A stretch of DNA of 64,000 nucleotides from Clostridia bacterium (GTDB lineage: Bacteria > Bacillota > Clostridia > Oscillospirales > Acutalibacteraceae), in assembly GCA_017624735.1 (NCBI GenBank), contig JAGAMK010000020.1, forward strand, positions 1 to 64,000, read 5' to 3'. A program made the translations under genes and the position numbers. Below the pieces are notes generated by a model that ran no database searches, was not told the origin of the DNA, and was given only the letters and a program-made list of their open reading frames with translations. Within the stretch, counting starts at the first letter, position 1; every line of letters begins with the position of its first letter. Of the stretch, positions 8,741-16,834 are shown piece after piece.

Positions 8741-8846
8741 TTATTCATTTTTCATTATTCAACATTCATTATTCATTAAGGTAGAACGGATTTTTAAATG
8801 AATATTGAATAATGAAGTCGCTTCGCTAATGAATAGTGAATAATGT
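8741..8846. repeat. AT-rich imperfect inverted repeats
   Basis: The left part consists of iterated ATTCATTATTCA-type words and the right part of the complementary TGAATAATGAAT-type words, interrupted by a GAAGTCGCTTC hairpin at about 8814-8824. The stretch between 8733 and 8874 has no coding potential. It could be a degenerate MITE-like insertion or a large AT-rich cruciform. Confidence 0.5.
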
Positions 8847-8874
8847 TTCTGACCGAAAGGGACGTTTGATTTTT

Positions 8875-8902
8875 AGAAACTCTTGAGAAATCAAGGGTTT
8901 CT
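8875..8902 (+). terminator. Intrinsic terminator, first of three similar copies
   Basis: A 12-bp stem (8875-8886 with 8891-8902, one G-T pair) and GAAA tetraloop are followed by T-rich DNA. Nearly the same stem recurs at 9397-9424 and 9957-9981. Confidence 0.65.
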
Positions 8903-9028
8903 GTTATTTTTATACCTAAAATTTATGATTAAAGTTCGTGACAGCACCTTTCAGTACTTGTTGGACTCGAACTTATGATTTGACTTTTATATAACTGATG
9001 TATATAATCTTTATAAGAGGTGTTTTTT

Positions 9029-9379
9029 ATGAAGAAAGATGTGTTTGGTGTTAAATTAGTTTATAAATATGTTGTTCACAGTCAAGAGCCACAAGTGTTA
9101 TACGAGGAACAGATTTTAAAAATAAACGCAGATTCTTTTGATGAGGCATATCAAAAAGCAGATAAGTATGTTGAAACGTATATTGATAAATATACAAATA
9201 TTAATGGAGATAATGTTGAGATATCCTTGTATAAGGAAGTTGATTGTTTCAAATGTTACGATGATGATAGTGATATTGAAGAAATATATTCTGGTTTTCT
9301 AAATTTAGACAATAATGCATTAAAATCAATCACTACTCCTTGTGAATTAGAAGAAATGAAAATATTAAGACATAAATAA
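9029..9379 (+). CDS. Small DUF4288-like protein
   Basis: This soluble 116-aa protein resembles DUF4288: an opening beta strand FGVKLVYKYV, a partner strand VLYEEQILKI, then the helix SFDEAYQKADKYVETY. The C-terminal half is acidic with three cysteines and does not match anything I know. ATG 9029 is preferred over GTG 9020 because AAGAGG at 9015-9020 lies eight bases before it. The gene is single, has its own terminator, and follows the toxin-like gene. A small immunity or accessory role is possible but unproven. Confidence 0.5.
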   Translation: MKKDVFGVKLVYKYVVHSQEPQVLYEEQILKINADSFDEAYQKADKYVETYIDKYTNINGDNVEISLYKEVDCFKCYDDDSDIEEIYSGFLNLDNNALKSITTPCELEEMKILRHK

Positions 9380-9396
9380 AAAACATTTTACCTTAC

Positions 9397-9424
9397 AGAA
9401 GCCCTTGATTTCTCAAGGGTTTCT
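9397..9424 (+). terminator. Intrinsic terminator, second similar copy
   Basis: A 12-bp stem built from AGAAGCCCTTGA and TCAAGGGTTTCT followed by TTTT. It terminates the DUF4288-like gene and shares its right arm exactly with the copy at 8875-8902. Confidence 0.8.
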
Positions 9425-9501
9425 TTTTATACTTTAATTTGCTTGATTACGATGCTTTGTTTTGTTATACTATAAAAAATGCTTTTTTGGGGTGATATAT
9501 A

Positions 9502-9942
9502 ATGGATAAAGAATATATTATTAGACAAGCTGTAATTTCTGATGCAGAGGACATATATTATATAAATAAAACAAGTCTTGGATATGATTACGATTTAGAT
9601 AAACAAAGAAATAATCTTGAAGCAGTTTTAAATGATAAAACACAAGTAATTCTTGTTGCAGATATTGGCGATAAAGTTGTTGGTTACATTCACCTGACAA
9701 GCTATGATGTGATTTACACAGATACTTATAAGAATTGTTTAGGACTTGCAGTTAACAATGATTACAAACGAATGGGTGTGGGTTCAGCTTTGTTAAATCA
9801 AGGTGAGATTTGGGCAAAAGATAATGGTGCAGTTGGAATTCGCCTCTGCTCAGGGATTGAACGAGAAAAAGCTCATAAATTTTATAAATCACAAGGCTAT
9901 ATTGAAAATAAACTTCAAAAGAATTTGAAAAAAGTTTTTTAG
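9502..9942 (+). CDS. GNAT-family N-acetyltransferase
   Basis: This 146-aa protein is a typical single GNAT domain that transfers an acetyl group from acetyl-CoA to an unknown amine. It starts YIIRQAVISDAEDIYYI, has the central strand VVGYIHL, and the acetyl-CoA pyrophosphate loop NDYKRMGVGSALL near residues 92-104, then RLCSG and the HKFYKSQGY helix-strand end. It is RimI-like in size. A GGGGTGAT site precedes the start. It is monocistronic and ends with a terminator. Confidence 0.85.
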   Translation: MDKEYIIRQAVISDAEDIYYINKTSLGYDYDLDKQRNNLEAVLNDKTQVILVADIGDKVVGYIHLTSYDVIYTDTYKNCLGLAVNNDYKRMGVGSALLNQGEIWAKDNGAVGIRLCSGIEREKAHKFYKSQGYIENKLQKNLKKVF

Positions 9943-9956
9943 TATTATATTTTACG

Positions 9957-9981
9957 GAAACTCTTGATTTTCAAGGGTTTC
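9957..9981 (+). terminator. Intrinsic terminator, third similar copy
   Basis: An 11-bp stem (GAAACTCTTGA with TCAAGGGTTTC, one G-T pair, three-base loop) followed by TTTTG closes the GNAT gene. Confidence 0.8.
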
Positions 9982-10093
9982 TTTTGTTATGACACGAAAA
10001 GTGTCACGATTGTCACGCTGAATTGCTTTATATTCTATTTGTTTTCTGCTATTTTGTAGGTATTATATTACGAAAACAGAAAGGATTCAAAGC

Positions 10094-10762
10094 ATGAAAA
10101 CAAAGGTCAAGAAATCATTATATTCAGGAATAATCTTTATTATTGCATTTGCCATATGGACAATGCTCATACAGACGATGGATGTTCAGTCTGTAGGGTT
10201 AAACGGGACAAATGTTGGATTTGCAACATTCAATACATGGTTTCACAAAATGACGGGTGTGAATATGACTCTTTACACTATTACAGACTGGTTGGGACTT
10301 GTGCCTGTGTTCATTGGTATGATTTTCGGCTTTCTTGGACTTGTTCAATGGCTCAAACGAAGAAATCTGTTTAAAGTTGATTTTGACATTCGACTTTTGG
10401 GGATATATTATAATATAGTAGTATTCTTTTATCTGATTTTTGAGATGATACCAATAAATTACCGACCGATTTTCATTAACGGATTTATGGAAGCGTCTTA
10501 TCCGTCGTCAACAACCTTGCTTGTGCTGGGTGTTATGCCGACTTTGGCTTTTCAAGCTAATCGCAGAGTAAAAAGTGAAATTCTTAAGAAGCTTATTATG
10601 ATTTTTGCAGGTTCTTTTTCCGCTTTTATGGTAATTGGAAGACTGATTTCGGGTGTGCATTGGTTGACGGATATTATTGGCTCAATTTTTTTGAGCGCAG
10701 GTTTGTTTTGTATTTACAAGGGGGTTGTGTTGTGGAATTCGGCGAAAAGCTTCAGGAACTGA
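10094..10762 (+). CDS. PAP2-family membrane phosphatase
   Basis: This 222-aa integral membrane protein has about six hydrophobic segments. It resembles the PAP2 (phosphatidic acid phosphatase type 2) superfamily, which removes phosphate from lipid phosphates or undecaprenyl-PP. Motif 3 is clear at 182-193 (GRLISGVHWLTD with R183, H189, D193). Motif 2 reads YPSSTT at 136-141, where the family usually has PSGH, so the acid/base histidine is absent or shifted. Activity may therefore be altered. AAAGGA precedes the start. The downstream XRE gene overlaps its last 31 bases, suggesting translational coupling. Confidence 0.75.
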   Translation: MKTKVKKSLYSGIIFIIAFAIWTMLIQTMDVQSVGLNGTNVGFATFNTWFHKMTGVNMTLYTITDWLGLVPVFIGMIFGFLGLVQWLKRRNLFKVDFDIRLLGIYYNIVVFFYLIFEMIPINYRPIFINGFMEASYPSSTTLLVLGVMPTLAFQANRRVKSEILKKLIMIFAGSFSAFMVIGRLISGVHWLTDIIGSIFLSAGLFCIYKGVVLWNSAKSFRN

Positions 10763-11349
10763 GAAAGAAAAAGGGACTTACTCAGGAAGAATTGGCAGAG
10801 GCTTTATATGTGTCCCGTACGGCTGTTTCAAAATGGGAGTCGGGGAGAGGTTACCCCAATATTGACTCATTAAAGGAAATATCAAAATTCTTTTCAGTAT
10901 CGATTGACGAGTTGTTGTCAAGCGAAAAGCTACTCTCTATTGCTGAAAAAGAGAATAAATTCAATATAAAAAATATGTGTGATTTGTTGTTTGGAATAGT
11001 TGACCTGTGTTCAGTAGTACTTATTATTTTACCTTTATATCCTGACACAATTGATGATTTTGTGTACTCTGTAAATCTGTTAAGCTACACACAAGCATCA
11101 TTATTAAATAAAGTGATTTGTTGGGGTGGATTTGTTTTTCTGGTTGCTCTCGGATTTGTAAAAGTACTGCTTACAAGAATGAAGGTGGAGAAAGGTAATA
11201 AACTGCTAATGGAGTTATCAATGTTAATCGGCGTTATAATGGTGCTTTTTCTTGCCATCACAAGACAGGTGTATGCTGTAGTTGTAGCATTTTTGTTGTT
11301 GATGATAAAGGGTGTAATACTGTTGAGATATATAAAGTCGGACAGATGA
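10732..11349 (+). CDS. XRE-family regulator with membrane C-terminus
   Basis: This protein has 205 aa. Residues 2-65 are a Cro/C1-type helix-turn-helix (LRKKKGLTQEELAEALYVS, AVSKWESGRGYPNI). The rest contains about four hydrophobic segments, so it is a membrane-tethered DNA-binding protein, a layout common in Clostridia. GTG 10732 is chosen because AAGGGGG lies about seven bases upstream; a longer frame to 10660 would have no ribosome site and would run deep inside the PAP2 gene. Overlap with PAP2 implies co-expression. The targets are unknown. Confidence 0.8.
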   Translation: MEFGEKLQELRKKKGLTQEELAEALYVSRTAVSKWESGRGYPNIDSLKEISKFFSVSIDELLSSEKLLSIAEKENKFNIKNMCDLLFGIVDLCSVVLIILPLYPDTIDDFVYSVNLLSYTQASLLNKVICWGGFVFLVALGFVKVLLTRMKVEKGNKLLMELSMLIGVIMVLFLAITRQVYAVVVAFLLLMIKGVILLRYIKSDR

Positions 11350-11422
11350 TTTGTTGAAAATATTCAGGTTATGTGATAGAATTATGGGGTAATCCAAATA
11401 ACTCGATTGGCGAGGTGGAAAA

Positions 11423-12367
11423 ATGAACAGAAAAATTGATGGTACGTTTTTTGAATTTCTTCATCATAATATTCCTGAAGGGAAATATTGGAATCCTGCA
11501 CTTGAAAAATTTACGGCAGAAAATTGGCGACAGAAGGTTCGTGAGATTTCTTCAGTTGGAATGGAATATATTGTTGTAATGGCGACGGCACTTTATGATA
11601 AGTGCTATTTTAAATCGTCTGTTTTCCCTTTTGCTGATATTCCTTGTGCTGACCCCATTGAAGAATTGCTTTGTGAAGCTGATAATTGTGGAGTTAAAGT
11701 CTTTTTAGGTAATGGGTTTTATGGCGATTGGAGAAAAGCCAATGAGAATATCACAAGTAAAGCGGTTATTGACCGTTCATTCAGGGCTATGGAGGAATTG
11801 ACGGCACTTTATGGTCATCACAAGAGCTTTTACGGTTGGTATTTTCCTGATGAAACTTGTATAATCCTTAAATATTCGCAGGATTTTATGAATTATGTAA
11901 ATCTTTGCTCCGCAAGATGCCATTTGTTAACACCTGATAAAAAGACTCTTATTGCGCCTTATGGCACAAATCTTGTGTGGGCGAACAATAAGTTTATCCG
12001 TCAACTGACTGAACTTGATGTGGATTTTATCGCTTATCAGGACGAGGTTGGTGTTAAAAAGACTAAGGTTGACCGTACAAAACGGCTTTTTGAAAAGTTG
12101 AGAATTGCACACGATAAAGCAGGTCGTTCAGAACTATGGGCAGATATTGAACTTTTTGATTTTGAGGGAATGGTTTACAAAAGTGCTTTGATTCCTGCAC
12201 CTTTTGAACGCATAAAGAAACAGATTGAAAATATTGCACCCTATGCTGATAAAATTCTTGGTTATCAGTATCTTGGACTGATGAATTCAAAGAATTCTCA
12301 AGCCTTTGCAGGACATCCAAACAGCACCGTGTTGTTCGAGGATTATAAAAAATATTTGGAATATTGA
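11423..12367 (+). CDS. DUF4434-like TIM-barrel protein
   Basis: This 314-aa protein has no signal peptide. It matches the DUF4434 type: an opening IDGTFFEFLHH, a strand YIVVMATALYDKC, a VFLGNGFYGDW strand, and FYGWYFPDE with an acidic pair. These barrels resemble glycoside-hydrolase clan A folds but the substrate is unknown. The gene stands alone after a GGCGAGGTGG site and without a visible terminator. An alternative reading is a generic glycosidase-like protein. Confidence 0.6.
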   Translation: MNRKIDGTFFEFLHHNIPEGKYWNPALEKFTAENWRQKVREISSVGMEYIVVMATALYDKCYFKSSVFPFADIPCADPIEELLCEADNCGVKVFLGNGFYGDWRKANENITSKAVIDRSFRAMEELTALYGHHKSFYGWYFPDETCIILKYSQDFMNYVNLCSARCHLLTPDKKTLIAPYGTNLVWANNKFIRQLTELDVDFIAYQDEVGVKKTKVDRTKRLFEKLRIAHDKAGRSELWADIELFDFEGMVYKSALIPAPFERIKKQIENIAPYADKILGYQYLGLMNSKNSQAFAGHPNSTVLFEDYKKYLEY

Positions 12368-12465
12368 TAGTAAATTATTGACTTAAAACTATAAAGAGTT
12401 TATAATATTTTGGTCTGGTATTTTTATATCAGTATTCAAAAACCTCATGGGAGATATCAAAAAAT

Positions 12466-13758
12466 ATGAAGCAATTTAGGGCAATAGTTTCAATCTTAAT
12501 GACAATAGTTTTGCTGTTTTCAGCACAAAGTTTTTCTTTACTTGCATATGCCGAAGAAACAGAAAATACCGTTTATTATTTAGGTGATGTTAATAAAAAT
12601 GGCAGTATAACAGCGATGGATGCTCGTTTGACTTTGATGTTTGCAGCAGGACTAAAAACACCATCGGCAGAAGAATATTACTATGCGGATTATATTGATG
12701 ATGGTAGACTTTCTGCTATGGACGCACGTATGATTCTTAAAGCTGCAGCAGGTTCTACTCCATTACTTTTGCCAACAGAAAAACCAAAGCAGCCACCAAA
12801 AGATATGCCAACTCAGGAAGAACTTAAACAAAAGTGGATTTCTTCTTTCTCTGATAAGGTTTCATACAGTGACCTTGAAGACAATCTTAAATGGTTAGTT
12901 AATGATATCGGTATCAGAAACTGGTGGAATTCTTCCCAGAATAAAGCAGGAGACTTGCTTTATAATCGTTTAATTTCTTATGGATTTAATTCTTCAACTT
13001 GTAAGAAAATCGATTTTAAACATGGTGATGTAGTTGGTAGAAATATTATGGCAACTATTCCTACATCAAAGAGTAATGCAGATATAATTCTTATTGTCAC
13101 ACATTACGACACAGTAAGCAATACAAGTGGTGCCGTTGATAACTCATCCGGTGTTACAACATTATTGCAACTTGCAAAAATCTTTAAACAAACACAGGAT
13201 GACTATGGTGTAGAGTTGAGATTCTTGTTTACTGCAGGTGAAGAGCAAGGCTATTACGGTGCCAAAAACTATGTAAACTCATTGACAGCAACAGAAAAAG
13301 CAAGACACAAAATGGTTTATAATATGGATATGACTGCAAAGCCAAATAAATCCTATGACCCTAATGGTAAATATTGTATTGCAATCAGTACAGAGCCAAT
13401 GTCAAACAGTCAATATACTGCACCAGCTGCAAAACCAAATATCGGCACAAAGGCAGTTGACGAGGCAAAGACTTCTCTTGGAAATCTTGGTGAATATGCG
13501 TATTATTCCGCAGTCCGTGCCGGACATAACGACCTTATGCCTTTCCGAAAGGCAGGTATGACTGCAATGTCATTCTCGTGGAGAGTTATTGATTCTTCAA
13601 GAAGTAATGGTGCGGATAAAAATCTCGCAACACCAAAACTTATACATACAACGGCGGACACATTCAAAAACTGCGATGTTATGTCGCTTTATAATTCAAC
13701 AGTACTTATAACAAATTCTGTTGCAAGATTGCTTGTGCCTTATCACGGCGAATTCTAA
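12466..13758 (+). CDS. Secreted M28-family metallopeptidase with dockerin-like domain
   Basis: This protein has 430 aa. Residues 1-29 form a Sec signal peptide ending AYA. Residues 38-98 contain two F-hand-like calcium repeats (GDVNKNGSITAMDAR and YIDDGRLSAMDAR), the pattern of a type I dockerin, followed by a proline-rich linker. Residues 125-430 are a peptidase M28 domain that cleaves peptides or amino-terminal residues with two zinc ions: H213 and D215 (THYDT), D225 (GAVDNSSG), E259-E260 (AGEEQGYYG). The dockerin suggests docking to a cohesin scaffold outside the cell. No cohesin is encoded in this window. The N-terminal position of the dockerin is less common than a C-terminal one. Confidence 0.85.
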   Translation: MKQFRAIVSILMTIVLLFSAQSFSLLAYAEETENTVYYLGDVNKNGSITAMDARLTLMFAAGLKTPSAEEYYYADYIDDGRLSAMDARMILKAAAGSTPLLLPTEKPKQPPKDMPTQEELKQKWISSFSDKVSYSDLEDNLKWLVNDIGIRNWWNSSQNKAGDLLYNRLISYGFNSSTCKKIDFKHGDVVGRNIMATIPTSKSNADIILIVTHYDTVSNTSGAVDNSSGVTTLLQLAKIFKQTQDDYGVELRFLFTAGEEQGYYGAKNYVNSLTATEKARHKMVYNMDMTAKPNKSYDPNGKYCIAISTEPMSNSQYTAPAAKPNIGTKAVDEAKTSLGNLGEYAYYSAVRAGHNDLMPFRKAGMTAMSFSWRVIDSSRSNGADKNLATPKLIHTTADTFKNCDVMSLYNSTVLITNSVARLLVPYHGEF

Positions 13759-13765
13759 ATAATTA

Positions 13766-13790
13766 AGACGAGTATTTTCCGTACTCGTCT
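13766..13790 (+). terminator. Intrinsic terminator of the M28 gene
   Basis: A perfect 9-bp stem (AGACGAGTA with TACTCGTCT), seven-base loop, then ATTTTTAT, directly after the peptidase stop. Confidence 0.9.
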
Positions 13791-13852
13791 ATTTTTATAT
13801 TATAATATCCCCATTTTCTGTTAATACTAATAAAAAAGAAAGGGGAATCATT

Positions 13853-14287
13853 ATGATTGAACAAGATACAATAAAACTACTCAGGGAATGTGATGCAGGG
13901 GTTAAAATGGGTGTTTCGTCCATTGATGATGTGATGAAATATGTAAAATCTGAAAAACTCAGAAAGGCTCTTGCTGACAATCGTGAAGAGCATTGTAAAC
14001 TCGACAAAGAGTTGCAGGAGTTACTAGATGATTATCACGACGATGGAAAAGAGCCAAATCCAATGGCAAAGAGTATGTCGTGGATGAAAACAAATATGAA
14101 ACTTGTAATCAATGAATCCGACCATACCATCGCAGATTTGATTACTGATGGGTGCAATATGGGGGTTAAGTCTCTTAATATGTATCTTAATCAATATGCT
14201 GCAGCCGATGAGAAGTCTAAGGACATCTGCAAAAGACTTATCAATCTTGAAGAGGATTTAACAATTCAGATGCGACAGTTTTTATAG
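13853..14287 (+). CDS. Ferritin-like (DUF2383-type) small helical protein
   Basis: This soluble 144-aa protein is all-helical, with helices at about 2-26, 32-60, 70-105 and 112-143. Acidic and histidine residues (REEHCKLD, ESDHTIAD) are spaced as in ferritin-like four-helix bundles. Similar short proteins in Clostridia are annotated as DUF2383 or hypothetical. The metal site cannot be proved by eye. GAAAGGGG precedes the ATG. It lies 54 bases before tspO on the same strand. Confidence 0.45.
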   Translation: MIEQDTIKLLRECDAGVKMGVSSIDDVMKYVKSEKLRKALADNREEHCKLDKELQELLDDYHDDGKEPNPMAKSMSWMKTNMKLVINESDHTIADLITDGCNMGVKSLNMYLNQYAAADEKSKDICKRLINLEEDLTIQMRQFL

Positions 14288-14341
14288 TGTCAGGAATATC
14301 AAACTTCACTTTGTCATAAATTATGGTGAGGGGTGATTTAA

Positions 14342-14812
14342 TTGAGAATTGAGTGGAAAAAACTGTTGATTTGCATAGCAATTCCGTTGGTTGTAGGTGG
14401 AGTTTCAGCACTCCTGACTTCGGGGAATATGGATTTGTACACGGAAATCAATCAACCTGCATTAGCGCCACCAAGTTGGCTTTTCCCGGTGGTGTGGACA
14501 ATACTTTATGTTTTGATGGGTTTCGCTTTATACCTTGTAGCTATAACGAAAACAAGGGAGGATAAACGACCTGCGATTGTAAGTTTTGGAGTGCAATTAT
14601 TCTTTAATTTTTTCTGGTCGATTATTTTCTTTAATGCGCGAGCATTTCTCTTTGCTTTTGTGTGGTTGATTTTATTGTGGTTAGCAATTATCGCGAACAT
14701 TTATTTCTTCTACAAAATCAATAAAAATGCAGGTAAATTGTTAATTCCATATCTTGTGTGGGTAACATTTGCAGGATATCTTAACTTGGCAATATTTATT
14801 TTGAATAGGTAA
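14342..14812 (+). CDS. tspO: TspO/MBR-family membrane protein
   Basis: This 156-aa protein has five membrane segments and belongs to the tryptophan-rich sensory protein / peripheral benzodiazepine receptor family, which binds porphyrins and related tetrapyrroles. The family signature NQPALAPPSWLFPVVWTIL lies near 38-56, and aromatic residues line the later helices (FFNFFWSIIFF). The start is TTG 14342 after GTGAGGGGTG. Length matches the family (~155 aa). Its role in an anaerobe is unclear. Confidence 0.9.
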   Translation: MRIEWKKLLICIAIPLVVGGVSALLTSGNMDLYTEINQPALAPPSWLFPVVWTILYVLMGFALYLVAITKTREDKRPAIVSFGVQLFFNFFWSIIFFNARAFLFAFVWLILLWLAIIANIYFFYKINKNAGKLLIPYLVWVTFAGYLNLAIFILNR

Positions 14813-14817
14813 AATGA

Positions 14818-14840
14818 AAGGGTGGTATTAAACCACCCTT
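14818..14840. terminator. Bidirectional terminator between tspO and the GH16 gene
   Basis: A 9-bp stem (AAGGGTGGT with ACCACCCTT) with a five-base loop sits between converging genes, with T-rich tails on both strands. Confidence 0.85.
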
Positions 14841-14843
14841 GTT

Positions 14844-15746
14844 TTATTTGTATTCATAAACCCTCACATAGTCAACAATAAATTCTGCTGTTTCACCGGG
14901 TTTCATATTCATTTCACCTGTACCGTTACGGTCAGCATTTGCAACACCGTTTTCACCTGCAACCTCACAGGAAAGGATGAGATATTCAGGATTTTGACTT
15001 ACACCACCCGTGGATAGTCTGCCTGTTTCGATGCCATTGATATAGAAAATATATTCATTTTCGTTCCATTCAACGCCATAAGTATTGTATTCTTCATAAG
15101 GGTTATTGGCAAACCATTTGCCAATACTGTCGCCCTTGTGGTCTGCACCATAGCCGTCATAGTGAATACCGCTTATAACGGCATCACCTGCACCCCACCA
15201 CACATCTTTATAGTACATAGACTCAAAAACATCAACTTCTGTGCCGTCTTTACCACTACCATCAACATTTGAAACACCATCATTCATCATCCAGAATGCC
15301 GACCACAACCCCGTTGATTCTGGCAAAATACATCTGCATTCAAAATAACCGTAAGTCTGTTCAAATTTGCCTCGTGTTTCAATACAACCCGTGTACCAAC
15401 CCTCTTTGTAGTCTTTAAAGTTGATTGTGTCGTGCCACTTGTCGTAATAATAGTTTTCCAACGGTTTTTCAAAATAGGCTGTTGTAATAACAAGATTTCC
15501 GTCCTTAACACTTACCATATCTTCGTGCCAAAAACCGCCTTTTCTCTGGGTTTCCCACCAAGGATAATACCATTTTGATGTATCAAGTTTGTCACCTTCA
15601 AATTCGTCAGCCCACACAAGTTCAAATCGTGAGTCAAGCTCTAATTCCTGCCCTTTTGGAATTGCAGGTAAACTTAATTTCTGTGGTAATGTAGGGGAAA
15701 TGAGCATAAGTAATGCAACAAGCACTCGTATAGTTTTTGAAAACAT
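14844..15746 (-). CDS. Secreted GH16-family endo-beta-glucanase-like enzyme
   Basis: This 300-aa protein has a signal peptide of about 20-25 residues. The beta-jelly-roll GH16 domain spans about 40-300: FELVWADEFEG, the loop KFEQTYGYFECRCILP, and the catalytic ExDxxE motif as E170, D172 and E175 (EVDVFE). It probably hydrolyses beta-1,3/1,4-glucans (laminarin or lichenin); the linkage cannot be set from sequence. There is no binding module or anchor, so it is likely released. A GAGGTGATACT site precedes the ATG. Confidence 0.9.
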   Translation of the reverse strand: MFSKTIRVLVALLMLISPTLPQKLSLPAIPKGQELELDSRFELVWADEFEGDKLDTSKWYYPWWETQRKGGFWHEDMVSVKDGNLVITTAYFEKPLENYYYDKWHDTINFKDYKEGWYTGCIETRGKFEQTYGYFECRCILPESTGLWSAFWMMNDGVSNVDGSGKDGTEVDVFESMYYKDVWWGAGDAVISGIHYDGYGADHKGDSIGKWFANNPYEEYNTYGVEWNENEYIFYINGIETGRLSTGGVSQNPEYLILSCEVAGENGVANADRNGTGEMNMKPGETAEFIVDYVRVYEYK

Positions 15747-15813
15747 AGTATCACCTCAAATTTTTCGTTAATATGATAACAGTAATATTGAGATTTTGTC
15801 AAGAAATAGTCAC

Positions 15814-15842
15814 TTGAAGCACTATTGTTCTTGTGATATAAT
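15814..15842 (+). promoter_or_regulatory. Promoter of the DUF2752 gene
   Basis: TTGAAG at 15814-15819 and TATAAT at 15837-15842 are exactly 17 bases apart. Transcription would start near 15849, which rules out an earlier in-frame start at 15796 for the following gene. Confidence 0.75.
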
Positions 15843-15876
15843 TAGAGCATCAAGGTTATGTGTTGTGGACGATGTT

Positions 15877-16215
15877 ATGAGAAAGATTAAGCACTTAAAA
15901 GAGAAATTTTTGATAGGATTTGCTATTATTATAGGCGTTTCAATTGGGAAATTGTTGAATATTCCTTGCGTGTTTTTGTGGGCAACAGGCTACGAATGCT
16001 TTGGATGTGGAATGACAAGGGCTTTGCTTTCTGCATTAAGATTTGATTTTATTTCTGCATTCCAGCATCACAGAATGTTCTGGTCGTTACCAATTCTCGG
16101 CTTATATGTGCTTTTCGATGGAAAATTATTTAAAAATAAATTCATTAATATAGGGATATTAGTTGTGATTTTGATTGGCTTTGTTGTGAATTGGATGTTG
16201 AATTTAGTCAGTTAA
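15877..16215 (+). CDS. DUF2752 membrane protein
   Basis: This 112-aa protein has three predicted membrane segments and is of the DUF2752 type. The family hallmark is visible near 43-56: a cysteine-containing loop GYECFGCGMTRAL, followed by FDFISAFQHHRMF. Function is unknown. ATG 15877 is chosen because the promoter lies at 15814-15842; a frame extending to 15796 would begin upstream of it. The ribosome site is weak. Confidence 0.8.
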   Translation: MRKIKHLKEKFLIGFAIIIGVSIGKLLNIPCVFLWATGYECFGCGMTRALLSALRFDFISAFQHHRMFWSLPILGLYVLFDGKLFKNKFINIGILVVILIGFVVNWMLNLVS

Positions 16216-16230
16216 AGGGATAAATTGTTG

Positions 16231-16259
16231 TTGACATACTATTTTTGCGATAGTATAAT
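16231..16259 (+). promoter_or_regulatory. Consensus sigma-A promoter of the TM2 gene
   Basis: TTGACA (16231-16236) and TATAAT (16254-16259) with a 17-base spacer, a perfect consensus, 34 bases before the start codon. Confidence 0.9.
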
Positions 16260-16293
16260 TTATTTATAAGATTTGTATTGGAGGATATGAAAA

Positions 16294-16677
16294 ATGTTTT
16301 GTAAAAATTGTGGACAACCATTAAACCCAAATCAAGCTATTTGCTTAAATTGTGGTGTTAAAGTAGGCGACGGTACAACATTCTGTGCAAACTGTGGCAA
16401 CCCTGTTCAACCAGGTGCTGAAGTTTGTATGAGCTGTGGCTTTGCAGTTAAAAAGGCTGGAAGCGATTTAGCGGGGAAAGATAAGCTTACAATGATTCTT
16501 ATCTGTCTTTTCCTTGGTGGTATCGGTATACATAACTTTATGATGGGCGAGACAAAGAAAGGTGTTGTAAAGATTGTTGCAACATTCTGCTGTGGTCTTG
16601 GTGGTATTCTTGCTTTGATTGATTTAATCAAGATTGCAACTGATAAATACGAAGTTGACCCTGAAAAATTGTTCTAA
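16294..16677 (+). CDS. Double zinc-ribbon TM2-domain membrane protein
   Basis: This protein has 127 aa. Two zinc ribbons occupy the N-terminus (C3, C6, C17, C20 and C31, C34, C45, C48). Residues about 62-120 are a TM2 domain with two membrane helices and the motif GGIGIHNFMMGETKKG. Such proteins are frequent in Clostridia; the function is unknown. The very strong promoter and GGAGG site suggest high expression. It is monocistronic. Confidence 0.85.
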   Translation: MFCKNCGQPLNPNQAICLNCGVKVGDGTTFCANCGNPVQPGAEVCMSCGFAVKKAGSDLAGKDKLTMILICLFLGGIGIHNFMMGETKKGVVKIVATFCCGLGGILALIDLIKIATDKYEVDPEKLF

Positions 16678-16727
16678 TAAAATAGGAAAGACCAGTCAAA
16701 AGACCGGGGTTGCTAAAGACATAAAAA

Positions 16728-16758
16728 GAGGAAACGCGGATACAATCCGTGTTTCCTC
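16728..16758 (+). terminator. Intrinsic terminator of the TM2 gene
   Basis: A 13-bp stem (16728-16740 with 16746-16758, one G-T pair) and five-base loop followed by a run of seven T. Confidence 0.9.
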
Positions 16759-16834
16759 TCATTTTTTTCACTTTCACCTTAGGTGGGGGTGAGCAAGTGC
16801 GCTTTTCTTTTTTCGAGCAGATTAGTGTTATTCT

